A stretch of 64,000 nt of DNA from Eonycteris spelaea (GCA_003508835.1 PUFA01000057.1:10242501-10306500); one strand, 5' to 3'. Shown: positions 1 to 13,754, numbered from the stretch's first letter. Numbers and translations: made by a program. Notes: generated by a model from the sequence alone, not told the origin.

Positions 1-3000
1 TTTTGCATTGGCTATCAGGAGTCTGACAACATCAGGGAATTTTGGCCTACATTTTTGATAGATTATCCTTGACCTCTTTATTATACATGATTTTAAAACT
101 TACTTTTAATTTTTTAAGTCCTTATATCATATGTGTAGTCTTCATAAATGCTTTCTTTTGAAGTGTGGAGATATAAAATAGATACAGATATGAATATAAG
201 TGTCTATTGTTCTGATGACTCATCCAGGTAATTCTACATTTTCATTTTGGATATATATTCTGCCTTTTGTTTTGCTTTCCTGCCCCTTCCCCCCCCCCGA
301 CACCTGCTTTCCCTTACTCGCACTTTGTCAGGCAGCATTTGCCTCTACATCCACACCATCAATCTATGAAGCTTAGTTCAACTCTTGGATGTACCAACAC
401 ACACAGAAATAAAAAGCACTTCTCTGCATATTCTGTACACTGGCTCTCTGATTTGTCACAGCTTATGGGCTCTGCCACTGAGATGTGGCTTCTCATTCTG
501 ACCCACCACTTATAGGCTGGCCCTCAGGGGAGTCATTAAGTTGAGACTTCTCCTCATCTCTGCTTTACCTGCACAATTTACACCAGTTTAGATGAGGCAT
601 GGATATTGGCTTCGACATCGAGGGAGAGCACATTTCACTTTTAATTGATTACCTCATTCTGAAATGAATGGCACACACTGCTACTACCTACACTCTGAAC
701 AGCAGTGATCACCCAGGCTAATATCAGATAGTGTCTCCCAGACTCTTGAACAGAAGTCAAATCACATTAAATCTCTACCTCATACCCTGGAGAAATCCAG
801 AGCTCCCTGATATTTCCATACATTCCTGAAGGACTTATATTCTCAAGTGTACCTCTGCCTCCAGATTCCAGCTCTAATTCCTGTTCTTTGTTTCCAAATT
901 TTATCCCAATATTGTGACATATTCCCCTTTGTCTACGCCCACTTTTTAAAATCCACTGACAAATAGCACTTGATAATGAATTAGATGTCAGTGAATATCT
1001 GGGCACTTAATGAGGGCAGGGCAGTCATATTGTGTGCTCAAACAAAGTGATATTCTAGCCGCTCCTTTTCTGGTATCACTGATTCTCATGATTTTATCCC
1101 CCATGTGGAAGCCAACTGATTAGTTCATTTCTTCTTCTCTTGTATGTTGTCCTGGAAGTCCATATTCTATTTATTGTAGAAGGAAATTCAATAGTTCCAG
1201 CTCTGAATTTGTATACACCATTGTATTTGGCAGAACTGAACCAATAGAATTTCCATTTAATCTGATGAATTTAATAGATGGTGATTGTGGAATAAATGAC
1301 AGTTTTTCCTGTTACATGGGTATGTGATGTAAACAATTACCATACTTGACTTGAAAGATCTTCTTGCCCTGAAATATATACCCCATACTATACTACCCCC
1401 AAGGTAAGTTAATCAAATATGCAAATGTAGTGTATGCTTAGGTACCAGCAATTGAAGGGTACAAACATTTAAAAAATAATTTGGTATTTGCTAATGCTTA
1501 AAAGCACCTAGGGATGCTTTCCTGGCCCTGGGGAATTGGAGTTGGGCACCTTTGTACTATTACACAAGGGGCTGTTTTAATTTGCAAACACCAACTCCTA
1601 CACTCCCAAGGCCAAAGGAAGTATGATCATAGGCCAAAGGAAGTCAATGATCACAGAATGCCTGTGAACAGGCTGGTCAGGGTGAAGTCCCATTTGTCCA
1701 TGCCTTACTATCACCCCCCTCATACACAAGGCTTCCTCACCTGCCCCTTTCTCTTAACTTCTGAAGCTAGCCTGTCCTTTTGTTCCTTCCTTAACTTTGT
1801 TATTCTCCCTTAATATAGCTTAGGGCAATTTCTTCTACAAATGCCCCCATCAGACACTTTCTACAAGTGTTAAACAAGAATTCACAACAAGGAATGTATA
1901 TTGACACATCATGTCAATAATCAATATAAGATTGGAACCTCAGTCTATAAGATGGTTTGAGTGATTTTTCCCTAAGGGGGAGATTTATAGGGAATTTTAA
2001 AAATTCTGTATTTTCATCTGTCTGTCTTTTCTATAAGAGACGTTTTCTATAAGAACTTTTTTTAATAACAAAGAAAATTTTAAAATAAGTTATATTTAAA
2101 ATGAGACTACTTGGATAGGTCACACGATAGGCTTTCCCAGGTGAGGGGCTAGAGGTCTGCTGACTTGTCTTTTAGATTATATATGATTTTTAAAAATCCA
2201 ATTAGTTGTCAGTATTTAGCAATCAAGATACTTTGCGCATGTAGCTGCCATGCTTACTTGTCTTGAAAATTTCCATTAGGTCTATCAACATGGCCCAGAT
2301 GTCAAAGCCCCAGTAGCCAGATCTTGATCCACTGTCACCTGGTGTGGGGGCATTTGGTTATTAAGTAAGGTTGTGAGGGGCAAATTCAACCGTATACCTA
2401 TTTGGGGCAGGGGACCCATCTTGCCTCCCCAAAACACCTGGGAAGCGCATAGTAGAACTGCCTGGTTTACCTGTTTTCAGGAGGAGGCTATTTGCGGGGA
2501 GGAGCTCACTGAATGGTTGGCAAAGGAGTTTTACCAGATCCCTTAGAGGAGAAAAGAGCAGGCTCAGTGGGTGGGCTTGACACGTTTAAATAAGAATCCA
2601 ATGTCTCAGTGCTTATCAAAAGCAAGTCAAGCCTGCAGGCCCTTTTCAGGGCTGTGGATCTCAGTCCTCATTCAGGAACTTTCCTCGGGATTAAATAGAA
2701 TTTAAAACTGCTAAATAAACACAGGCACAAAAAATCTCTGGGAGTTGTTCACCTAGCATCAATCATCGCTGCCCCAGTGTTTCTCCTCCTGACAGTTTAC
2801 CATAGGGAGGGAGTCCTGACTACTCTGGAACAAAAGCATGAGAGAAAGGAAAATAGCAACAGAAAACATAATCTTCACATTGAAAGCTCAGGAAAGAAAT
2901 TAAATGAAAAGAAACTGTTATCAACAGATAAATAAATCCAAAATTGGATGAGAGGTTTTTGTGGTGGACTTTGCAATGGGTGTCCCTTTTAACCCAATGG

Positions 3001-3039
3001 AATAAAATGTTTCACTCACTGTGGCAAATATTGCCCTGA
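1..3039. other. Unassigned AT-rich DNA, no gene seen
   Basis: Open frames here are short (99 codons at most) and have no recognisable domain, so I see no coding gene. About 2330-2720 has an LTR-like look ('aaataaaca' after a GC-richer block), but I could not define its ends or a family. The rest looks like unique intergenic DNA. Confidence 0.6.
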
Positions 3040-3430
3040 ACACCTTGTTCATTTGTTCATTCATTCTTTCATTCATTCACACCTTCACTTATCCATTTAT
3101 TTATTTATTCAACAATGTATTCCAAGTGCTAGAGATACCATAGTGAACAAGACAAAGTTCCTGCTAAAGGAAGAAGACAGAAAAGAAACGAGAATACGTG
3201 AATATATCAAGTTGAGAGTGATAGATGCCATGGAGGAAATAAACCTAGTAAGGGGCTAAAGACTCTGATGTCAGCAGGTCCGAGGAGACCTCTCTGAGCG
3301 GGAAGCCTCAGGATTGAGATCTAAAGACAGGAACCATTATGGAATGATCTCAGGCAGAATGTTCCAGAGGAAAGAACAGGTACATAGGCCTGTGGAGGAC
3401 CTTCACCTGGCACAATCTGAGGGGCAGTCA
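3040..3430 (+). repeat. Ancient mammalian dispersed repeat fragment
   Basis: A run of 'ttcattcattcattc' leads into a decayed match to a common old mammalian repeat: 'ttcaacaatgtattcc', 'gtgaacaagacaaag', 'gacctctctgagcg', 'gaatgttccagagg'. I know the consensus but not its database name. Related pieces lie near 23.4, 27.1, 32.8, 37.3 and 61.7-63.2 kb. Divergence is high, so it is an old fossil. Confidence 0.55.
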
Positions 3431-3504
3431 GGAGGCCGGTGGGCTGACATGCACCTGGAGCTCTGACCATGAAAATCCAGTGAGTGGGAGCACCTGGTAG
3501 TCAG

Positions 3505-3506
<2 letters not shown>

Positions 3507-3562
<56 letters not shown>
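3507..3562. repeat. (AC)n microsatellite, about 28 units
   Basis: An uninterrupted AC dinucleotide run of about 56 bp. It is long and pure enough to be length-polymorphic. Confidence 0.97.
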
Positions 3563-3566
<4 letters not shown>

Positions 3567-3689
3567 ACAGGGAGATGCTAAAGAAATACTGGACTGGGAT
3601 CTCACCTGAAATCAGTTACAGAGCTTTCTTTCAGGGGCTTAGGAGGGCTATCAGCAGGAAAATTATCTTCAGGGAGTTTGTAGGGCAGA

Positions 3690-4245
3690 GCTCTTCTCCC
3701 TAAATAATTTTTCACCCAGCTTTGTTGTTGCCATCTTAGCTAACCATTTGAGTTTTTTAAGCTCATGGTCTTTGGGTTGCTCCCTCCGCCAGGAATAGTT
3801 TGTGGTATGTGTCCCCTGAGTCCCTCCAGGAGATGTTCATGTGTCCTAGGCCAGCAAGTAGCCATTTCTGAGTGTTTTCCTGTGACATCTTTCAGTTCCA
3901 ACAACCTGCAACGCTCAGGTCTCCAGAGCTCAAGGCAATCTGTGGGGCAGACCTGCCTGAGTTCCAGAAAATTAATACCTCTAATGGCTGTTGGTAGATA
4001 CACACTCACCTCTGTCTCCTCAGGTAGGATAATGCTGAGGCCCTCAGTAGGATGGAACACTAGTTATTTACAGTCATCATACCTGAGAATGACAAACCTC
4101 CTGTTGGCCTCCTTCCTTTTCTTTCCCTGTCTCATTTCTTCCCCCTCTCCTGGGGCTTCCTAGCATCACCTTCCAAATAAATGCCCTGTCCTCATATCCT
4201 TATTTCAGAGTCTGCTATTAGGGGCAGCAAATCCCAGGCACTCCT
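3690..4245 (+). mobile_element. Possible old LTR fragment
   Basis: The right end ('tcaccttccaaataaat' followed by 'ccttatttcagagtctgcta') resembles the polyadenylation region of old mammalian LTRs. The left boundary is a guess. Two overlapping open frames (132 codons on plus, 106 on minus) have no known domain and are most likely chance. Confidence 0.3.
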
Positions 4246-6585
4246 AAAGTGCTAACTGACTATCATTCTTCAAGATTCATCTTAGAAGTTACATCTTCCT
4301 GGAATCTTTCCTTTACGTACTAGCCCCCCATCTCTTCCCACAACACAGAGGTTTGGATCAGCTGTTTTTTCAACAGGCTCGCTTGACACAGAAGATGCTC
4401 AATACTGTTCATCAATAAATTAAAATAATACATTTCTAAATAACCAGCAAATGCAAAGAGTGAGACCTGAGACCACCCTCAGGTCTTCTGCAGAAGCTTC
4501 TCTCCAGCTCCAATCTGACTTGGCCTTACCTTCTGATAGGGATTGTCCCTACTTTAGAGGACATATTGATTAGTGTTCTCTGGGGACAGTGTTATTGACA
4601 ATTTGGCTCTTCTCAGAAAAGCACAGCAAAACAACCTTTCAGATTTAGGCCAGTCTCCATTGCTCAATGTTAGCTGTTTTTCCTGGAAATAGTTGTTGGG
4701 GAGGGGATGTTAACTACCAATAGGGATTATTACCACAATAGTGGACACATAGACTCAAGCATGGAATGGACAGTGAACTCCAAGCCTTGTGTTTCAGCAT
4801 TTGGCTATGTTCATGATGAAGGTATTTTCTTTTCCCCAGGGACTTCTACTGGCAAAGTAGCCTCCCCAAGTTTAAAGTATCCAAGCAAAACAGCACTAAG
4901 TCACATCTCTCCAAATCAAAAAACAGAAATACTTAAATAGACCATCATTGGTATAAACTTGAAGTTATTTCACCTACAAAGCAGATTAAAATTTCTTGGC
5001 CTGAACCCAAAATAAATGGACTTGCATTTCATTTTAAGGTAAATGTGTGTCTTGCAAATCTGCAGTAGTTCAATGGTAGCAAACAGCTGATAATTCATTC
5101 AGAGATTCATTAGTTATTTTCAGAATACATCTCTACCAAGAAGTTCTTCTACTGAGCAGTGCCAACATGTTTCCTTGGGAACTAAAACTATGCTAACATA
5201 CATCTATTTCCTGAAAACAAACCAGAACAAGAAAAAAAAATATTCCACAATGAAAATCTGAGATGTTACTTCTGGGATCTTTGGAAAAAGAAAGATTCCC
5301 TGTTAGCCATATTGCTCAAGATCATCAGAAAAGCACTCTTAAATGCTGAAGCTCTATTAAATGTTGAAGAAGGTTCAGATACTCTAGATAGGAAAAAGAA
5401 CTGGAAGGGTCATTTGCCAAATCCTCTTAATGAGCAGTGACTCTACATTAAACTTCCCATGCAGATAAAGAGGTGAAATCAAGACAACAGAAGCCTAAGT
5501 GTGCCCAGGTTTGCTCATTTTCTATGGCACGTGGTTGTATGAAATGAGACATCATTTTTCTGAGGCAGGATGGATGGGCTGCTAGTAAATTTCTTTTTCT
5601 ATAGCCTTATAATGCTGCTTCAGACAAATTGCAATAGTGGAGTTGGTAACTGAACTCTCAGAAACAGTGAGCACACACATCTACACAGTCATGAAAGATA
5701 GGAAATAATAGTCCAAAGAAAGGAGGGAAAGGAATTGTAAAGGAACAGAATGGGAATACAGTATTAGGCCCCATTGTGTAACATGGGGTTTAGACAAAAG
5801 CTGGAGACTGTTGTGAGAGTACTGGGCAGGTGCTCAGAACAGCTGTCTTGCACACAAAGCTCATATTAATACCGCTGTGTTTACTGTACAATTATATTTA
5901 CCTTTAATGTCTTCAGGGCATTATTCGCATGCTCCGTTATTGCCCAGCAAAGATTTTATTTTACATAACGAGGAGTTGATTCTACATTCTGTCTCTTCTG
6001 CCATCAATAAACTCTTTCAGAATTAGGTAAACTGTTGAAGTTACTCGGTGGAATTCTGAAATTTTCTAAACTATTGGGTAAATGAGGTGGGAAGGCTAAT
6101 TAAGCTTTTGTCCTTTTCCATCTGATTCTATGTCTCATTTTAGTCAATAACAAATTCAAGTTTGGTATGGCAAAGGGAGAGACTGAGCAGAACAGAGATC
6201 AAGGGGTTCTTATGTAGTACCAAACTGATTAGGCTCCACCCCTTCAAAATAATCACATTGGAATAACTCTTCATTTAATTAATAAGGAAATTTTATAAAC
6301 ATAAAAATACGACAAGTTTTCTGGAAGTCATATTGCAACTAATCTTGAAAAAACTGCCACTTATTAGGCTTTGGTTAACATAAAAAAAATATCCACAATT
6401 ATCTGAAAAGTCTATCAAAACACCTCTTCCTTTCCCAACAGCAATCTGTATAAAGACAGCTTTTCTTCATGTACTTCAACCCAGATAATATAACACAACA
6501 GATTGAATGCAGAAGCAGATATGAGAATCCAATTGTTTTTATTAAGCCAGATATTAAGGAGATCTACAACAACAGAAAATGCCGC
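4246..6585. other. Unassigned unique DNA, no gene seen
   Basis: No plausible reading frame and no repeat I can name. About 5880-6130 is repeat-free and keeps homeodomain-like words such as 'ggctaattaagc', so it could hold a conserved noncoding element. The sequence alone cannot show that. Confidence 0.5.
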
Positions 6586-6589
6586 TCTT

Positions 6590-6858
6590 GTCCCTAAATG
6601 TTTTTGTTTAGAAAAATATAGTTATTTTTATTGAAAAAATATTATCCATGGTAGCATTTAATGGGCTCATTATTGTTATTTCTAGATGAATTAATGAATA
6701 AATGTGTTTCATATTTTCTCATTTTCAAGTTCTAACCTGGTAAATATCACCATTAATAGATGTAACCCACATTTAAAAAAAAAAAAAAAAAAGCTCTTTG
6801 GAGAATCCAACAATTTTAAGACTGTAGAGAGGCTCCAAGATCTAAGAGTTTTATGACT
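6590..6858 (-). mobile_element. hAT-Charlie-type nonautonomous DNA transposon remnant
   Basis: The segment follows, on the minus strand, the 3' part of a common mammalian Charlie-type element: 'agatgaattaatgaataaatg', 'ataacccaca', 'aagctctttgg', and a decayed end corresponding to 'ccaaaaagtttgagaac'. An A run of about 18 bp (6775-6792) sits inside it where the consensus has only a short A-rich stretch, so this is replication slippage and not a retroposon tail. The opposite end is missing or too decayed to place. Confidence 0.6.
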
Positions 6859-7682
6859 GCTGATATCTAAGTTCTCTTCCAACTTAGCTTTATAATGAAA
6901 GGTAGAACCTTTAGTCTACCAAGATATGTTTGTCACTTTCAATTACAGAAAAGTCAAGTTCTTGAAGGAATTTGTGAACAATTTCCACACCAGTCTTTCA
7001 GACAAGCTGTAAGCTTAGTCCCTTGATTAAAAGCTCTTTTATGGGCTCGGCCAAATCCATACAGTGAGGTGAAGGCTTAGTGTTACCAACCCTTATCCTA
7101 AGCAGCTCTTCTCCTTTTAAGGAAAGGACTTCTACGATTAGATTACTGTATTAGGGAGGGGCAGGCACATGGCAAGTCCCAAGGCCATGCTGCTTGTGCA
7201 GTCTGTCTCTTCACATAGAATTTCTTTAACACTTCATAAAGATAAAGGCTGCTCAAAGGAGCAAACACAAAGTGAGTCACAGTCCCCAGCCCTGCTCTGC
7301 AGGAATTAGTGAAGAAAAAAACCATGGCAGGATTTGCCACTTAGATACCATTTGAATCTCTTTGTATTCCTTGAAGTGGGTGAGTTGGATCTAGAGGCTA
7401 TACTGGCAGGTGCCCCAAGCACCCCACTGTCATGCCCTGCAGGGAGGAACACCCCATTTGTGTGTTCATCTACAAATACCAGAGTAATCCCACCACTGAT
7501 TCCCCACTGATTCTCAAATTATTAAAAGATCAACACTAACTTGGCTTATCATCTCCTTAAAATGCTGTTGCTGCTTCCTGAAAAGTTTCCTATATATCAT
7601 TTTTCGTATCTGATGTGGATAAAGAGCTCTTGAGAGGTCTTCAGCTGCAGAAGAGATGCTCAAACTTAAAAATTTCAAAAGA
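6859..7682. other. Unassigned DNA between hAT remnant and L1
   Basis: No gene seen. The last bases ('aaatttcaaa', about 7670-7679) may be the 5' copy of the target-site duplication of the following L1. They pair imperfectly with 'aaattccaag' just after its tail. Confidence 0.5.
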
Positions 7683-9609
7683 TCCAGTCAAGATGGTGGA
7701 ACAGGTAAATGCTGTGCTTGCCTCCTCCCATGAACACATTAAAATTGCAACTAAATTATGGAACAGCCAACATGGAGAGCCATCTGAAGACTGGATGAAC
7801 AGAACTGCTATAAAGGATATAAAGAGGAGACCATATCAAATCTGGTAAGAAGGGCAAAGATGCAAAACAGGTTGGTACCACACCACATGTGGCTGTTGAG
7901 CATCAGAACAGATATCTCATCTGGGGAGGTCCCTCTGGAGGAGCAAGGGGTCCCAGCACAACACCAAAGATCTCTAACTTGGAGTTCCACAAAATCTGGC
8001 TGTGAAAATGAGTGGAGATTCTGACCATCCTGGTGAGATGGAAGGCAGCTGGAAACCCAGATGCCCCCTTAATGTCCACACACAGACTTACTCTCTTGCA
8101 GGCACTTACCCTGGGCTCCAGTGGAGGGACAGCAGCTCTGGAGATGCTAGAGATATACAGGGAAAAAGTGAGTTATGTGACTTCAGGGTGGGGACTGGAG
8201 AGATGGCTTCCATTACCCCTTAGTTGAGCCCTCCTCCACTGCAGCCTACAGGCAAGTACCATCTTGCTTGTGTTGAGCTTTCCGCCCACACAGACGATAA
8301 ATATGAATCTGCACTGGCTTGGTGAGATCCACTTGCTCCATCCGGGTGACTCCTTGAGACCCTGCCCTACCCAACTTGCAAATTGCTGGTGGCAATTTTG
8401 TTTACGGGAAATCAGTCCCATCCGGTGCTCTCAGCTGGGGGTTTCTTCAGCATCAATCAATAAATCTCAGCTTCCGCGCCTTAGAAGACACTTTAGGTGG
8501 CTGGTAACCAGCCCCAGCTTAAGCTGCAGTATTTCTTGAATAAATCTCAGGGGTCTGTGGGCCTGAGGCAGGCAGCAGTAGGCCTTGGTGTGATCTGAGA
8601 CTCTTGCAAGTAGCCATAGGCTCAGCACTGGCACAAAATCTGAATTGGAACCAACCTGGGGAACACCACTTGACCCACCCTGGTAACTCCTTGAGACCCC
8701 ACTTCAAGCAAGTTGCTCAAGCAGTACCTTTGAGGCTCATTCAGCTGCTGAGCCTTATGGGCAACCGGCAGGCAGCCTCAGGCCTGGGAGTGCCCTGGGC
8801 CTTTTGCTGCGCTGTCACAGGCCTGATACTGGTGGCAGCTAGGCTCAGTTCACCACGTGGCCTCTTCCAAGTGCTCCCAGGTCCAGCGCAGACAGCAACC
8901 AACCATTGATACCTTTGTAGCTCCAACCAGTTAGCACCAGGCCAGTCACAGGCAGCAGCTGACCATGGCCTGCATGGGAGCATCTCCCAAGGGGCTACAG
9001 AAACAACACACTGGATATTGGCATTAGATTTTAACAGAGCACCACCTGATTAGCCCCATAAGCTGCACAGCCAAAGGGTGGTCTCGACAAGCATATGAAC
9101 CCACTGGGGTGAATCCCACGCCATAGGGTCAGTTCCCGCACAGAAGCTCATACGCTGTGGGTATAGCCAGTACTCAAAGCCGGTCAGCCTGAGAGTCAAT
9201 TCCATCCACTGAAGTGCCAAAAGCAATCAAGGCTCAACCAAACAGGATGACACATACAATACACAAAAGGGACACTCCTGGAGAACCTGACACAAGTAAT
9301 CAGGGAGATTGCACCACTGGGCCACATAGGACACCTACTATATAAGGCCGCCCAGCTAAGAATGCATAGACACAAACAAACAAACAAACAAACAAACAAA
9401 CAAACAAACAAATAAAAAACAGAGAGGCAGCCAAAATGAGAGAACAAAGAAACATGTCCCAAATGAAAGAATGGGCAAAAACTCCAGAAAAAGAACTATA
9501 TGAAATGGAGGCAACTTACCAGATACAGAGTTCAAAACACTGGTTATAAAAATGTTCAATGAACTTAGGGGAAGAATAGATAATCTCATGAGAACTTCAA
9601 CAAAGAGAG
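7683..9609 (+). promoter_or_regulatory. L1 5'UTR (ancestral promoter region), decayed
   Basis: The GC-richer block starts with 'cagtcaagatggtgg' and continues through 'gctgtgcttgcctcctccc' and 'ggagcaaggggtcccagc'. The same order recurs at 41.2-42.6 kb, and in reverse at 15.1-16.4 kb, showing that it is the L1 5'UTR and not a host gene. Many short open frames on both strands are by-products of its base composition. It would once have driven L1 RNA from its own start; activity today is unlikely. Confidence 0.8.
9372..9414. repeat. (CAAA)n simple repeat inside L1 5'UTR
   Basis: About ten tandem CAAA units lie at the A-rich end of the L1 5'UTR. The sister copy near 42.6 kb has A runs at the matching place. 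Confidence 0.9.
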
Positions 9610-9611
9610 AG

Positions 9612-10815
9612 TAAGCATAAAAAAAGGACATGGAAACCATAAAAAAGAATCAGTTGGAAATGAGGAATAAAATAACTAAAATGAAGAATACTCTAGAAGA
9701 AATTACCACTAGATTAGATGAAGCAGAGGATTTAATCAGTGATTTAGAAGATGAGATAGCAGGAAATACCCAATCAGAACAGCAAAAAGAAAAAGAATCT
9801 GAAAAAAATAAGGATAGTTTAAGGGACCTCTGGGACATCAAACATAACAACATTTGCATCATAAGGGTACCAGAAAGAGAAAAGAGAAAACAAGTGAATG
9901 AGAACCTATTTGAGAATATAATAATTGAAAAATTCTCTAACTTAGTGAAGGAAATAAACACACTGAAGAGGAATTTGCACTCAAAAGGCTAATCAGCTCT
10001 TTGTTCTGTTTCTGTAGATATGCTTGCTGCATAGGCCTACTGGAAATTAACTAAAGACTCATCCTCCCTTTTGCTTGTTCTGTCTAAGCAACAAATGTAA
10101 CTGCCTATACCCCATAGCAACTCCCCCTCTTTTTAACTCTTTGTAACTGCCTGCAACCCATAGCAACTTCTGTGCTTTGTAACCTACTGAGGACAAATTA
10201 ACCAATCAGCCCATACCAAATAAGCTATATATAAACAAAGTTGCAAGTGAGCTGGCGGGGTAGGGGGTCCAGATCTTCAGAGAGCTAGCTCCTCTGGGAC
10301 TCCTCCCCACCCTGCCCCTGGCATTATAAACCTGAGTTCTCCAACTCTCTGAGTGCTGCTTGGTTTCTCATAGGTCTGATTTTTGCAACATTTTTGCAAC
10401 AATACAAGCCAAGGAAGTACAGAAAGTCACACAAAAGTTTTCCTAAAGAGTGTCCACAGCAAGACATGTCATAATTAAAATGGCAAAGGTTAAAAACAGA
10501 GAATCCTAAAAGCAGCAAGAGAAAGGCAGCTAGTTACTTAGAATGGATTCTCATAAGACTGTCAGCTGATTTCTCAAGAGAAACTGTGCAGATCAGAAGG
10601 AAATAGCAAGGAATATTCACAAGACTGAAATGTAAGGACCTACAACCAAGACCACTCTACCCAGCAATGCTATCAATTAAAATTGAAGGTGAGATAAAGA
10701 GCTTCCTAAACAGAAAAAAGAAAAAAAAACACTAAACTAAACTAAAGGAACTGACTACCACCAAGCCAGTATTACAAGAAATGTTGAAAGGACTTCTTTA
10801 AGAAGAAGGGGAAGG
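9612..10815 (+). pseudogene. L1 ORF1 remnant, split by a solo LTR
   Basis: ORF1 encodes the L1 RNA-binding chaperone. A frame at 9630-9992 gives a coiled-coil-like stretch ('LEEITTRLDEAEDLISDLED') and then the start of the RNA-binding part ('LRDLWDIKHNNICIIRVPER', 'ENLFENIIIEKFSNLVKEI'), the known ORF1p order. The frame is cut at 9964 by the LTR. Homology resumes after 10401 ('aatggcaaaggttaaaaaca', 'aagcagcaagagaaaggcag') through the C-terminal domain, in shifted frames. A human-type ORF1p is about 340 residues; no complete frame survives. Confidence 0.85.
9964..10401 (+). mobile_element. Solo LTR of an endogenous retrovirus, inserted in L1 ORF1
   Basis: A 438-bp block breaks the L1 ORF1 homology exactly, begins TG and ends CA, and is flanked by a 4-bp imperfect duplication ('acac' left, 'atac' right; the sister L1 reads 'atac' here). 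Inside are a CCAAT box ('aaccaatcagcc'), a TATA box ('gctatatataaac', about 10228-10240) and a polyadenylation-like 'cattataaacc' (10322-10332), in the order of an LTR read on plus. A 4-bp duplication suits a class I (gamma-type) ERV. No internal proviral sequence is present, so LTR-LTR recombination has removed it. Confidence 0.8.
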
Positions 10816-13754
10816 AAAAAAAATAAATAGAATAAAATGGCAATAACTATGTATCTATCAATGATCACTTTAAATGTAAATGGGTTAAATGCTTCAATCA
10901 AGAGATGTGGTAGCTGAATGGATTAGGAAACAAGACCCATACATCTGCTGTCTACAAGAGACTCACTTCAGATTGAAAGACACACAGAGACTGAAAGTAG
11001 AGGGGTGGAAAAGATATTTTATGCAAATAGAAATTTTTTAAAAGCTGGGTTGCAATACTTATATCAGACAAAGTAGGATTTTAATAAAAGGCTATAATGG
11101 ACAAAGAAGGACATTTATAATGATAAAGGGTTTAACCCAACAAGAGTCTATAACCCTAGTAAACACTTATGCACCCAATGTAGGAGTGCCTAAATATATA
11201 AAGCAAATATTGACCAACATAAAAGGAAAGATTGACAGTAATACAGTCATCATAGGGTATTTAAACACACCATTGATATCAGTGAATAGATCTTTTAGAC
11301 AGAAAATCAATAAGGAAATAACACCTTTAAATGATAGATCAGATGGACTTAACTGATTTTGTAAGAGAATTTTATCCCCCAAAACAGCAGAACATTCATT
11401 CTGTTCGAGGACACATGGGACATTTTCCAAGATAGACTACATGTTAGGCCACAAAACAAGTCTCAGTAAATTTAAGAAGATTGAAATCATATCAAGCAAC
11501 TTCTCCAACCACAGTGGTATAAAACTAGAGATCAATTATTAGAAAAAGAACCCTAAAAAATACACAAACACATGGAGCCTAATTAACATGCTACTAAACA
11601 ATGAATAGAATAACAATGAGATCAAGGATGAATTCAAAAGATACCTTGAAACAAATGAAAATGAAAACACAACAACCCCAAATCTATGGAACATAGCAAA
11701 AGAAGTTTTAAGAGAGAAATTCATAGCAATTTATGCCTACCTAAAGAACAAGAAAAATCTCAAATAAATAATTTAATTTTATACCTAAAGGAACTAGAAG
11801 GGGGCGTGGGGGGGGGGACCAGCAAACAAAACCCACATTGAATAGAAGAAAGAAAATAATAAAAGTCAGAGTAGAAATAAACAAAATAGAGTCTAAAAAG
11901 GCAATACAAAAATTCAGTGAAATGAAGAACTAGTCCTTTGAAAAGATAAACAAAAATGATACACATTTAATAAGACTTATCAAGAAAAAAAAGGGAGAGG
12001 ACCCAAATAGATGCTATCAGAAATGAAAGGGGAGAAGCAACAACTGACTCCACAGAAATTCAAAGGATTATAAGAAAATACTATGAACAATTATTTGCCA
12101 GCAAACTGGACAATCTAGAAGAAATGGATGCATTCCTAGAATAGTATACAACTTTCTAAGACTGAGTCAAGAAGGGACAGAAAATCTGAACTGACCAATA
12201 CTACTAAAAAAATCAAACCAGTAATCAAAAAACTCCCAACAAACAAAGTCCTGGATCGAATGGCTTCACAGGTTAGTTTTACCAAACATTCAAAGAAAAA
12301 TTAACACCTATTCTTCTCAGAGTATTCCAAAAAATTTAGAAGCGAATGCTCCCTAGATCATTTTACGAGGCCACCATTACCCTGATTCCAGAACCAAGGA
12401 CATTGAAAAGAAAAAGTATAGCCCACTATCCCTGATAAACATAAATGCAAATTTCTTAACAAAATATTAGCAAACTGAATTCAGTGATGTATCAAAAAGT
12501 TCATACACCATGATCAAGTGAGATTTATTCCTGGGATACAAGTTTAGTTCAATATCTACAAATTAATTAATGTGTTATACCACATAAACAAAATAAAGAA
12601 TAAAATAATATAATCATATCAATAGATACAAAAATTCATTGAACAAAATCCAGCATCCATTTATGAGAAAAACTCTCAGCAAAATGAGAATAGAGGGAAC
12701 ATACCTAAATGCAATAAAGACCATATACAACAAACCTACAGCAAACATACTCAATGGGGAAAAGCTAAAAGCCTTTTTCTTAAAATCAGGAATAAGATAA
12801 GGATGCCCACTTTTACCATTTTTATTCAACATAGTTTCGGAAGTCCTAGTCACAGCAATCAGACAGGAAAAATAAATAAAAGGCATCCAAATTGGAAAAG
12901 AAGTAAAACTGTTATTTGTAGATAATACGATATTCTATAAGGAGAACCATAATATTCCACCAAAAAATAGTTAGAACTGTTAAATGAATTCAATAAAGTA
13001 GCAAGATACAACATTAATATTCAGAATTTGGTTGCATTCTTATACACATAATGAACAATCAGAAAGAGAAATTAAGAAAACAATCCCAATTACAATTGCA
13101 TCAAAAATAAATAAATAAAATACCTTGAAATAAATTTAATGAAGGAGATAAAAGACCTATACTTGGAAAATTATAAGACATGGAACAAAGAAATTGAGGA
13201 TACAAATAAATGGAAGCATATACTGTGCTCATGGATAAGAATTTACATCATTAAAATATCTATACTACCCAAAGCAATCTATAAATTCAATGCCAATGAC
13301 ATTTTTCACAGAACCAGAACAAGTAATCCTAAAATTTATATGGAACCATAAAAGATCCTGAATAGCCACGGCAATCTTGAGAAAGAACAAAAAGTTGGAG
13401 GTATCATACTACCTGATATTAAACTATACTGCAAGGCTATAGTAATCAAAACACCATGGTACTTACATAAAAACAGACACGTAGGTCAATTGAACAGAAT
13501 AGAGTTCCCAGAAATAAACCCATGCCTATATGGTCATTTAATCTATGGCAAAGGAGGCAAGAATGTACAATGGGGTAAAGACAGTCTCTTCAATAGTTTT
13601 AGGGAAATGATAGATATGCAAAACAACAACAACAACAACAATTGGATCATAATTTCACACTATATAAAAGAATAAACTAAAGATGTATTAAAGACTTAAA
13701 TGTCATCCCCAAAGTCCTGGATGAAAACATAAGCAGTAAACTCTCTGATATTGC

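Noticed and set aside
3740..4163. Overlapping 132- and 106-codon frames on both strands
   Set aside because: They overlap each other, lack domains and cover an LTR-like segment.
6775..6792. A18 run as a retroposon tail
   Set aside because: The text on both sides is one continuous hAT-Charlie element, so the run is internal slippage.
9196..9640. Minus-strand frames rich in Phe, Val, Cys and Leu
   Set aside because: They are antisense readings of the L1 5'UTR and its CAAA repeat.
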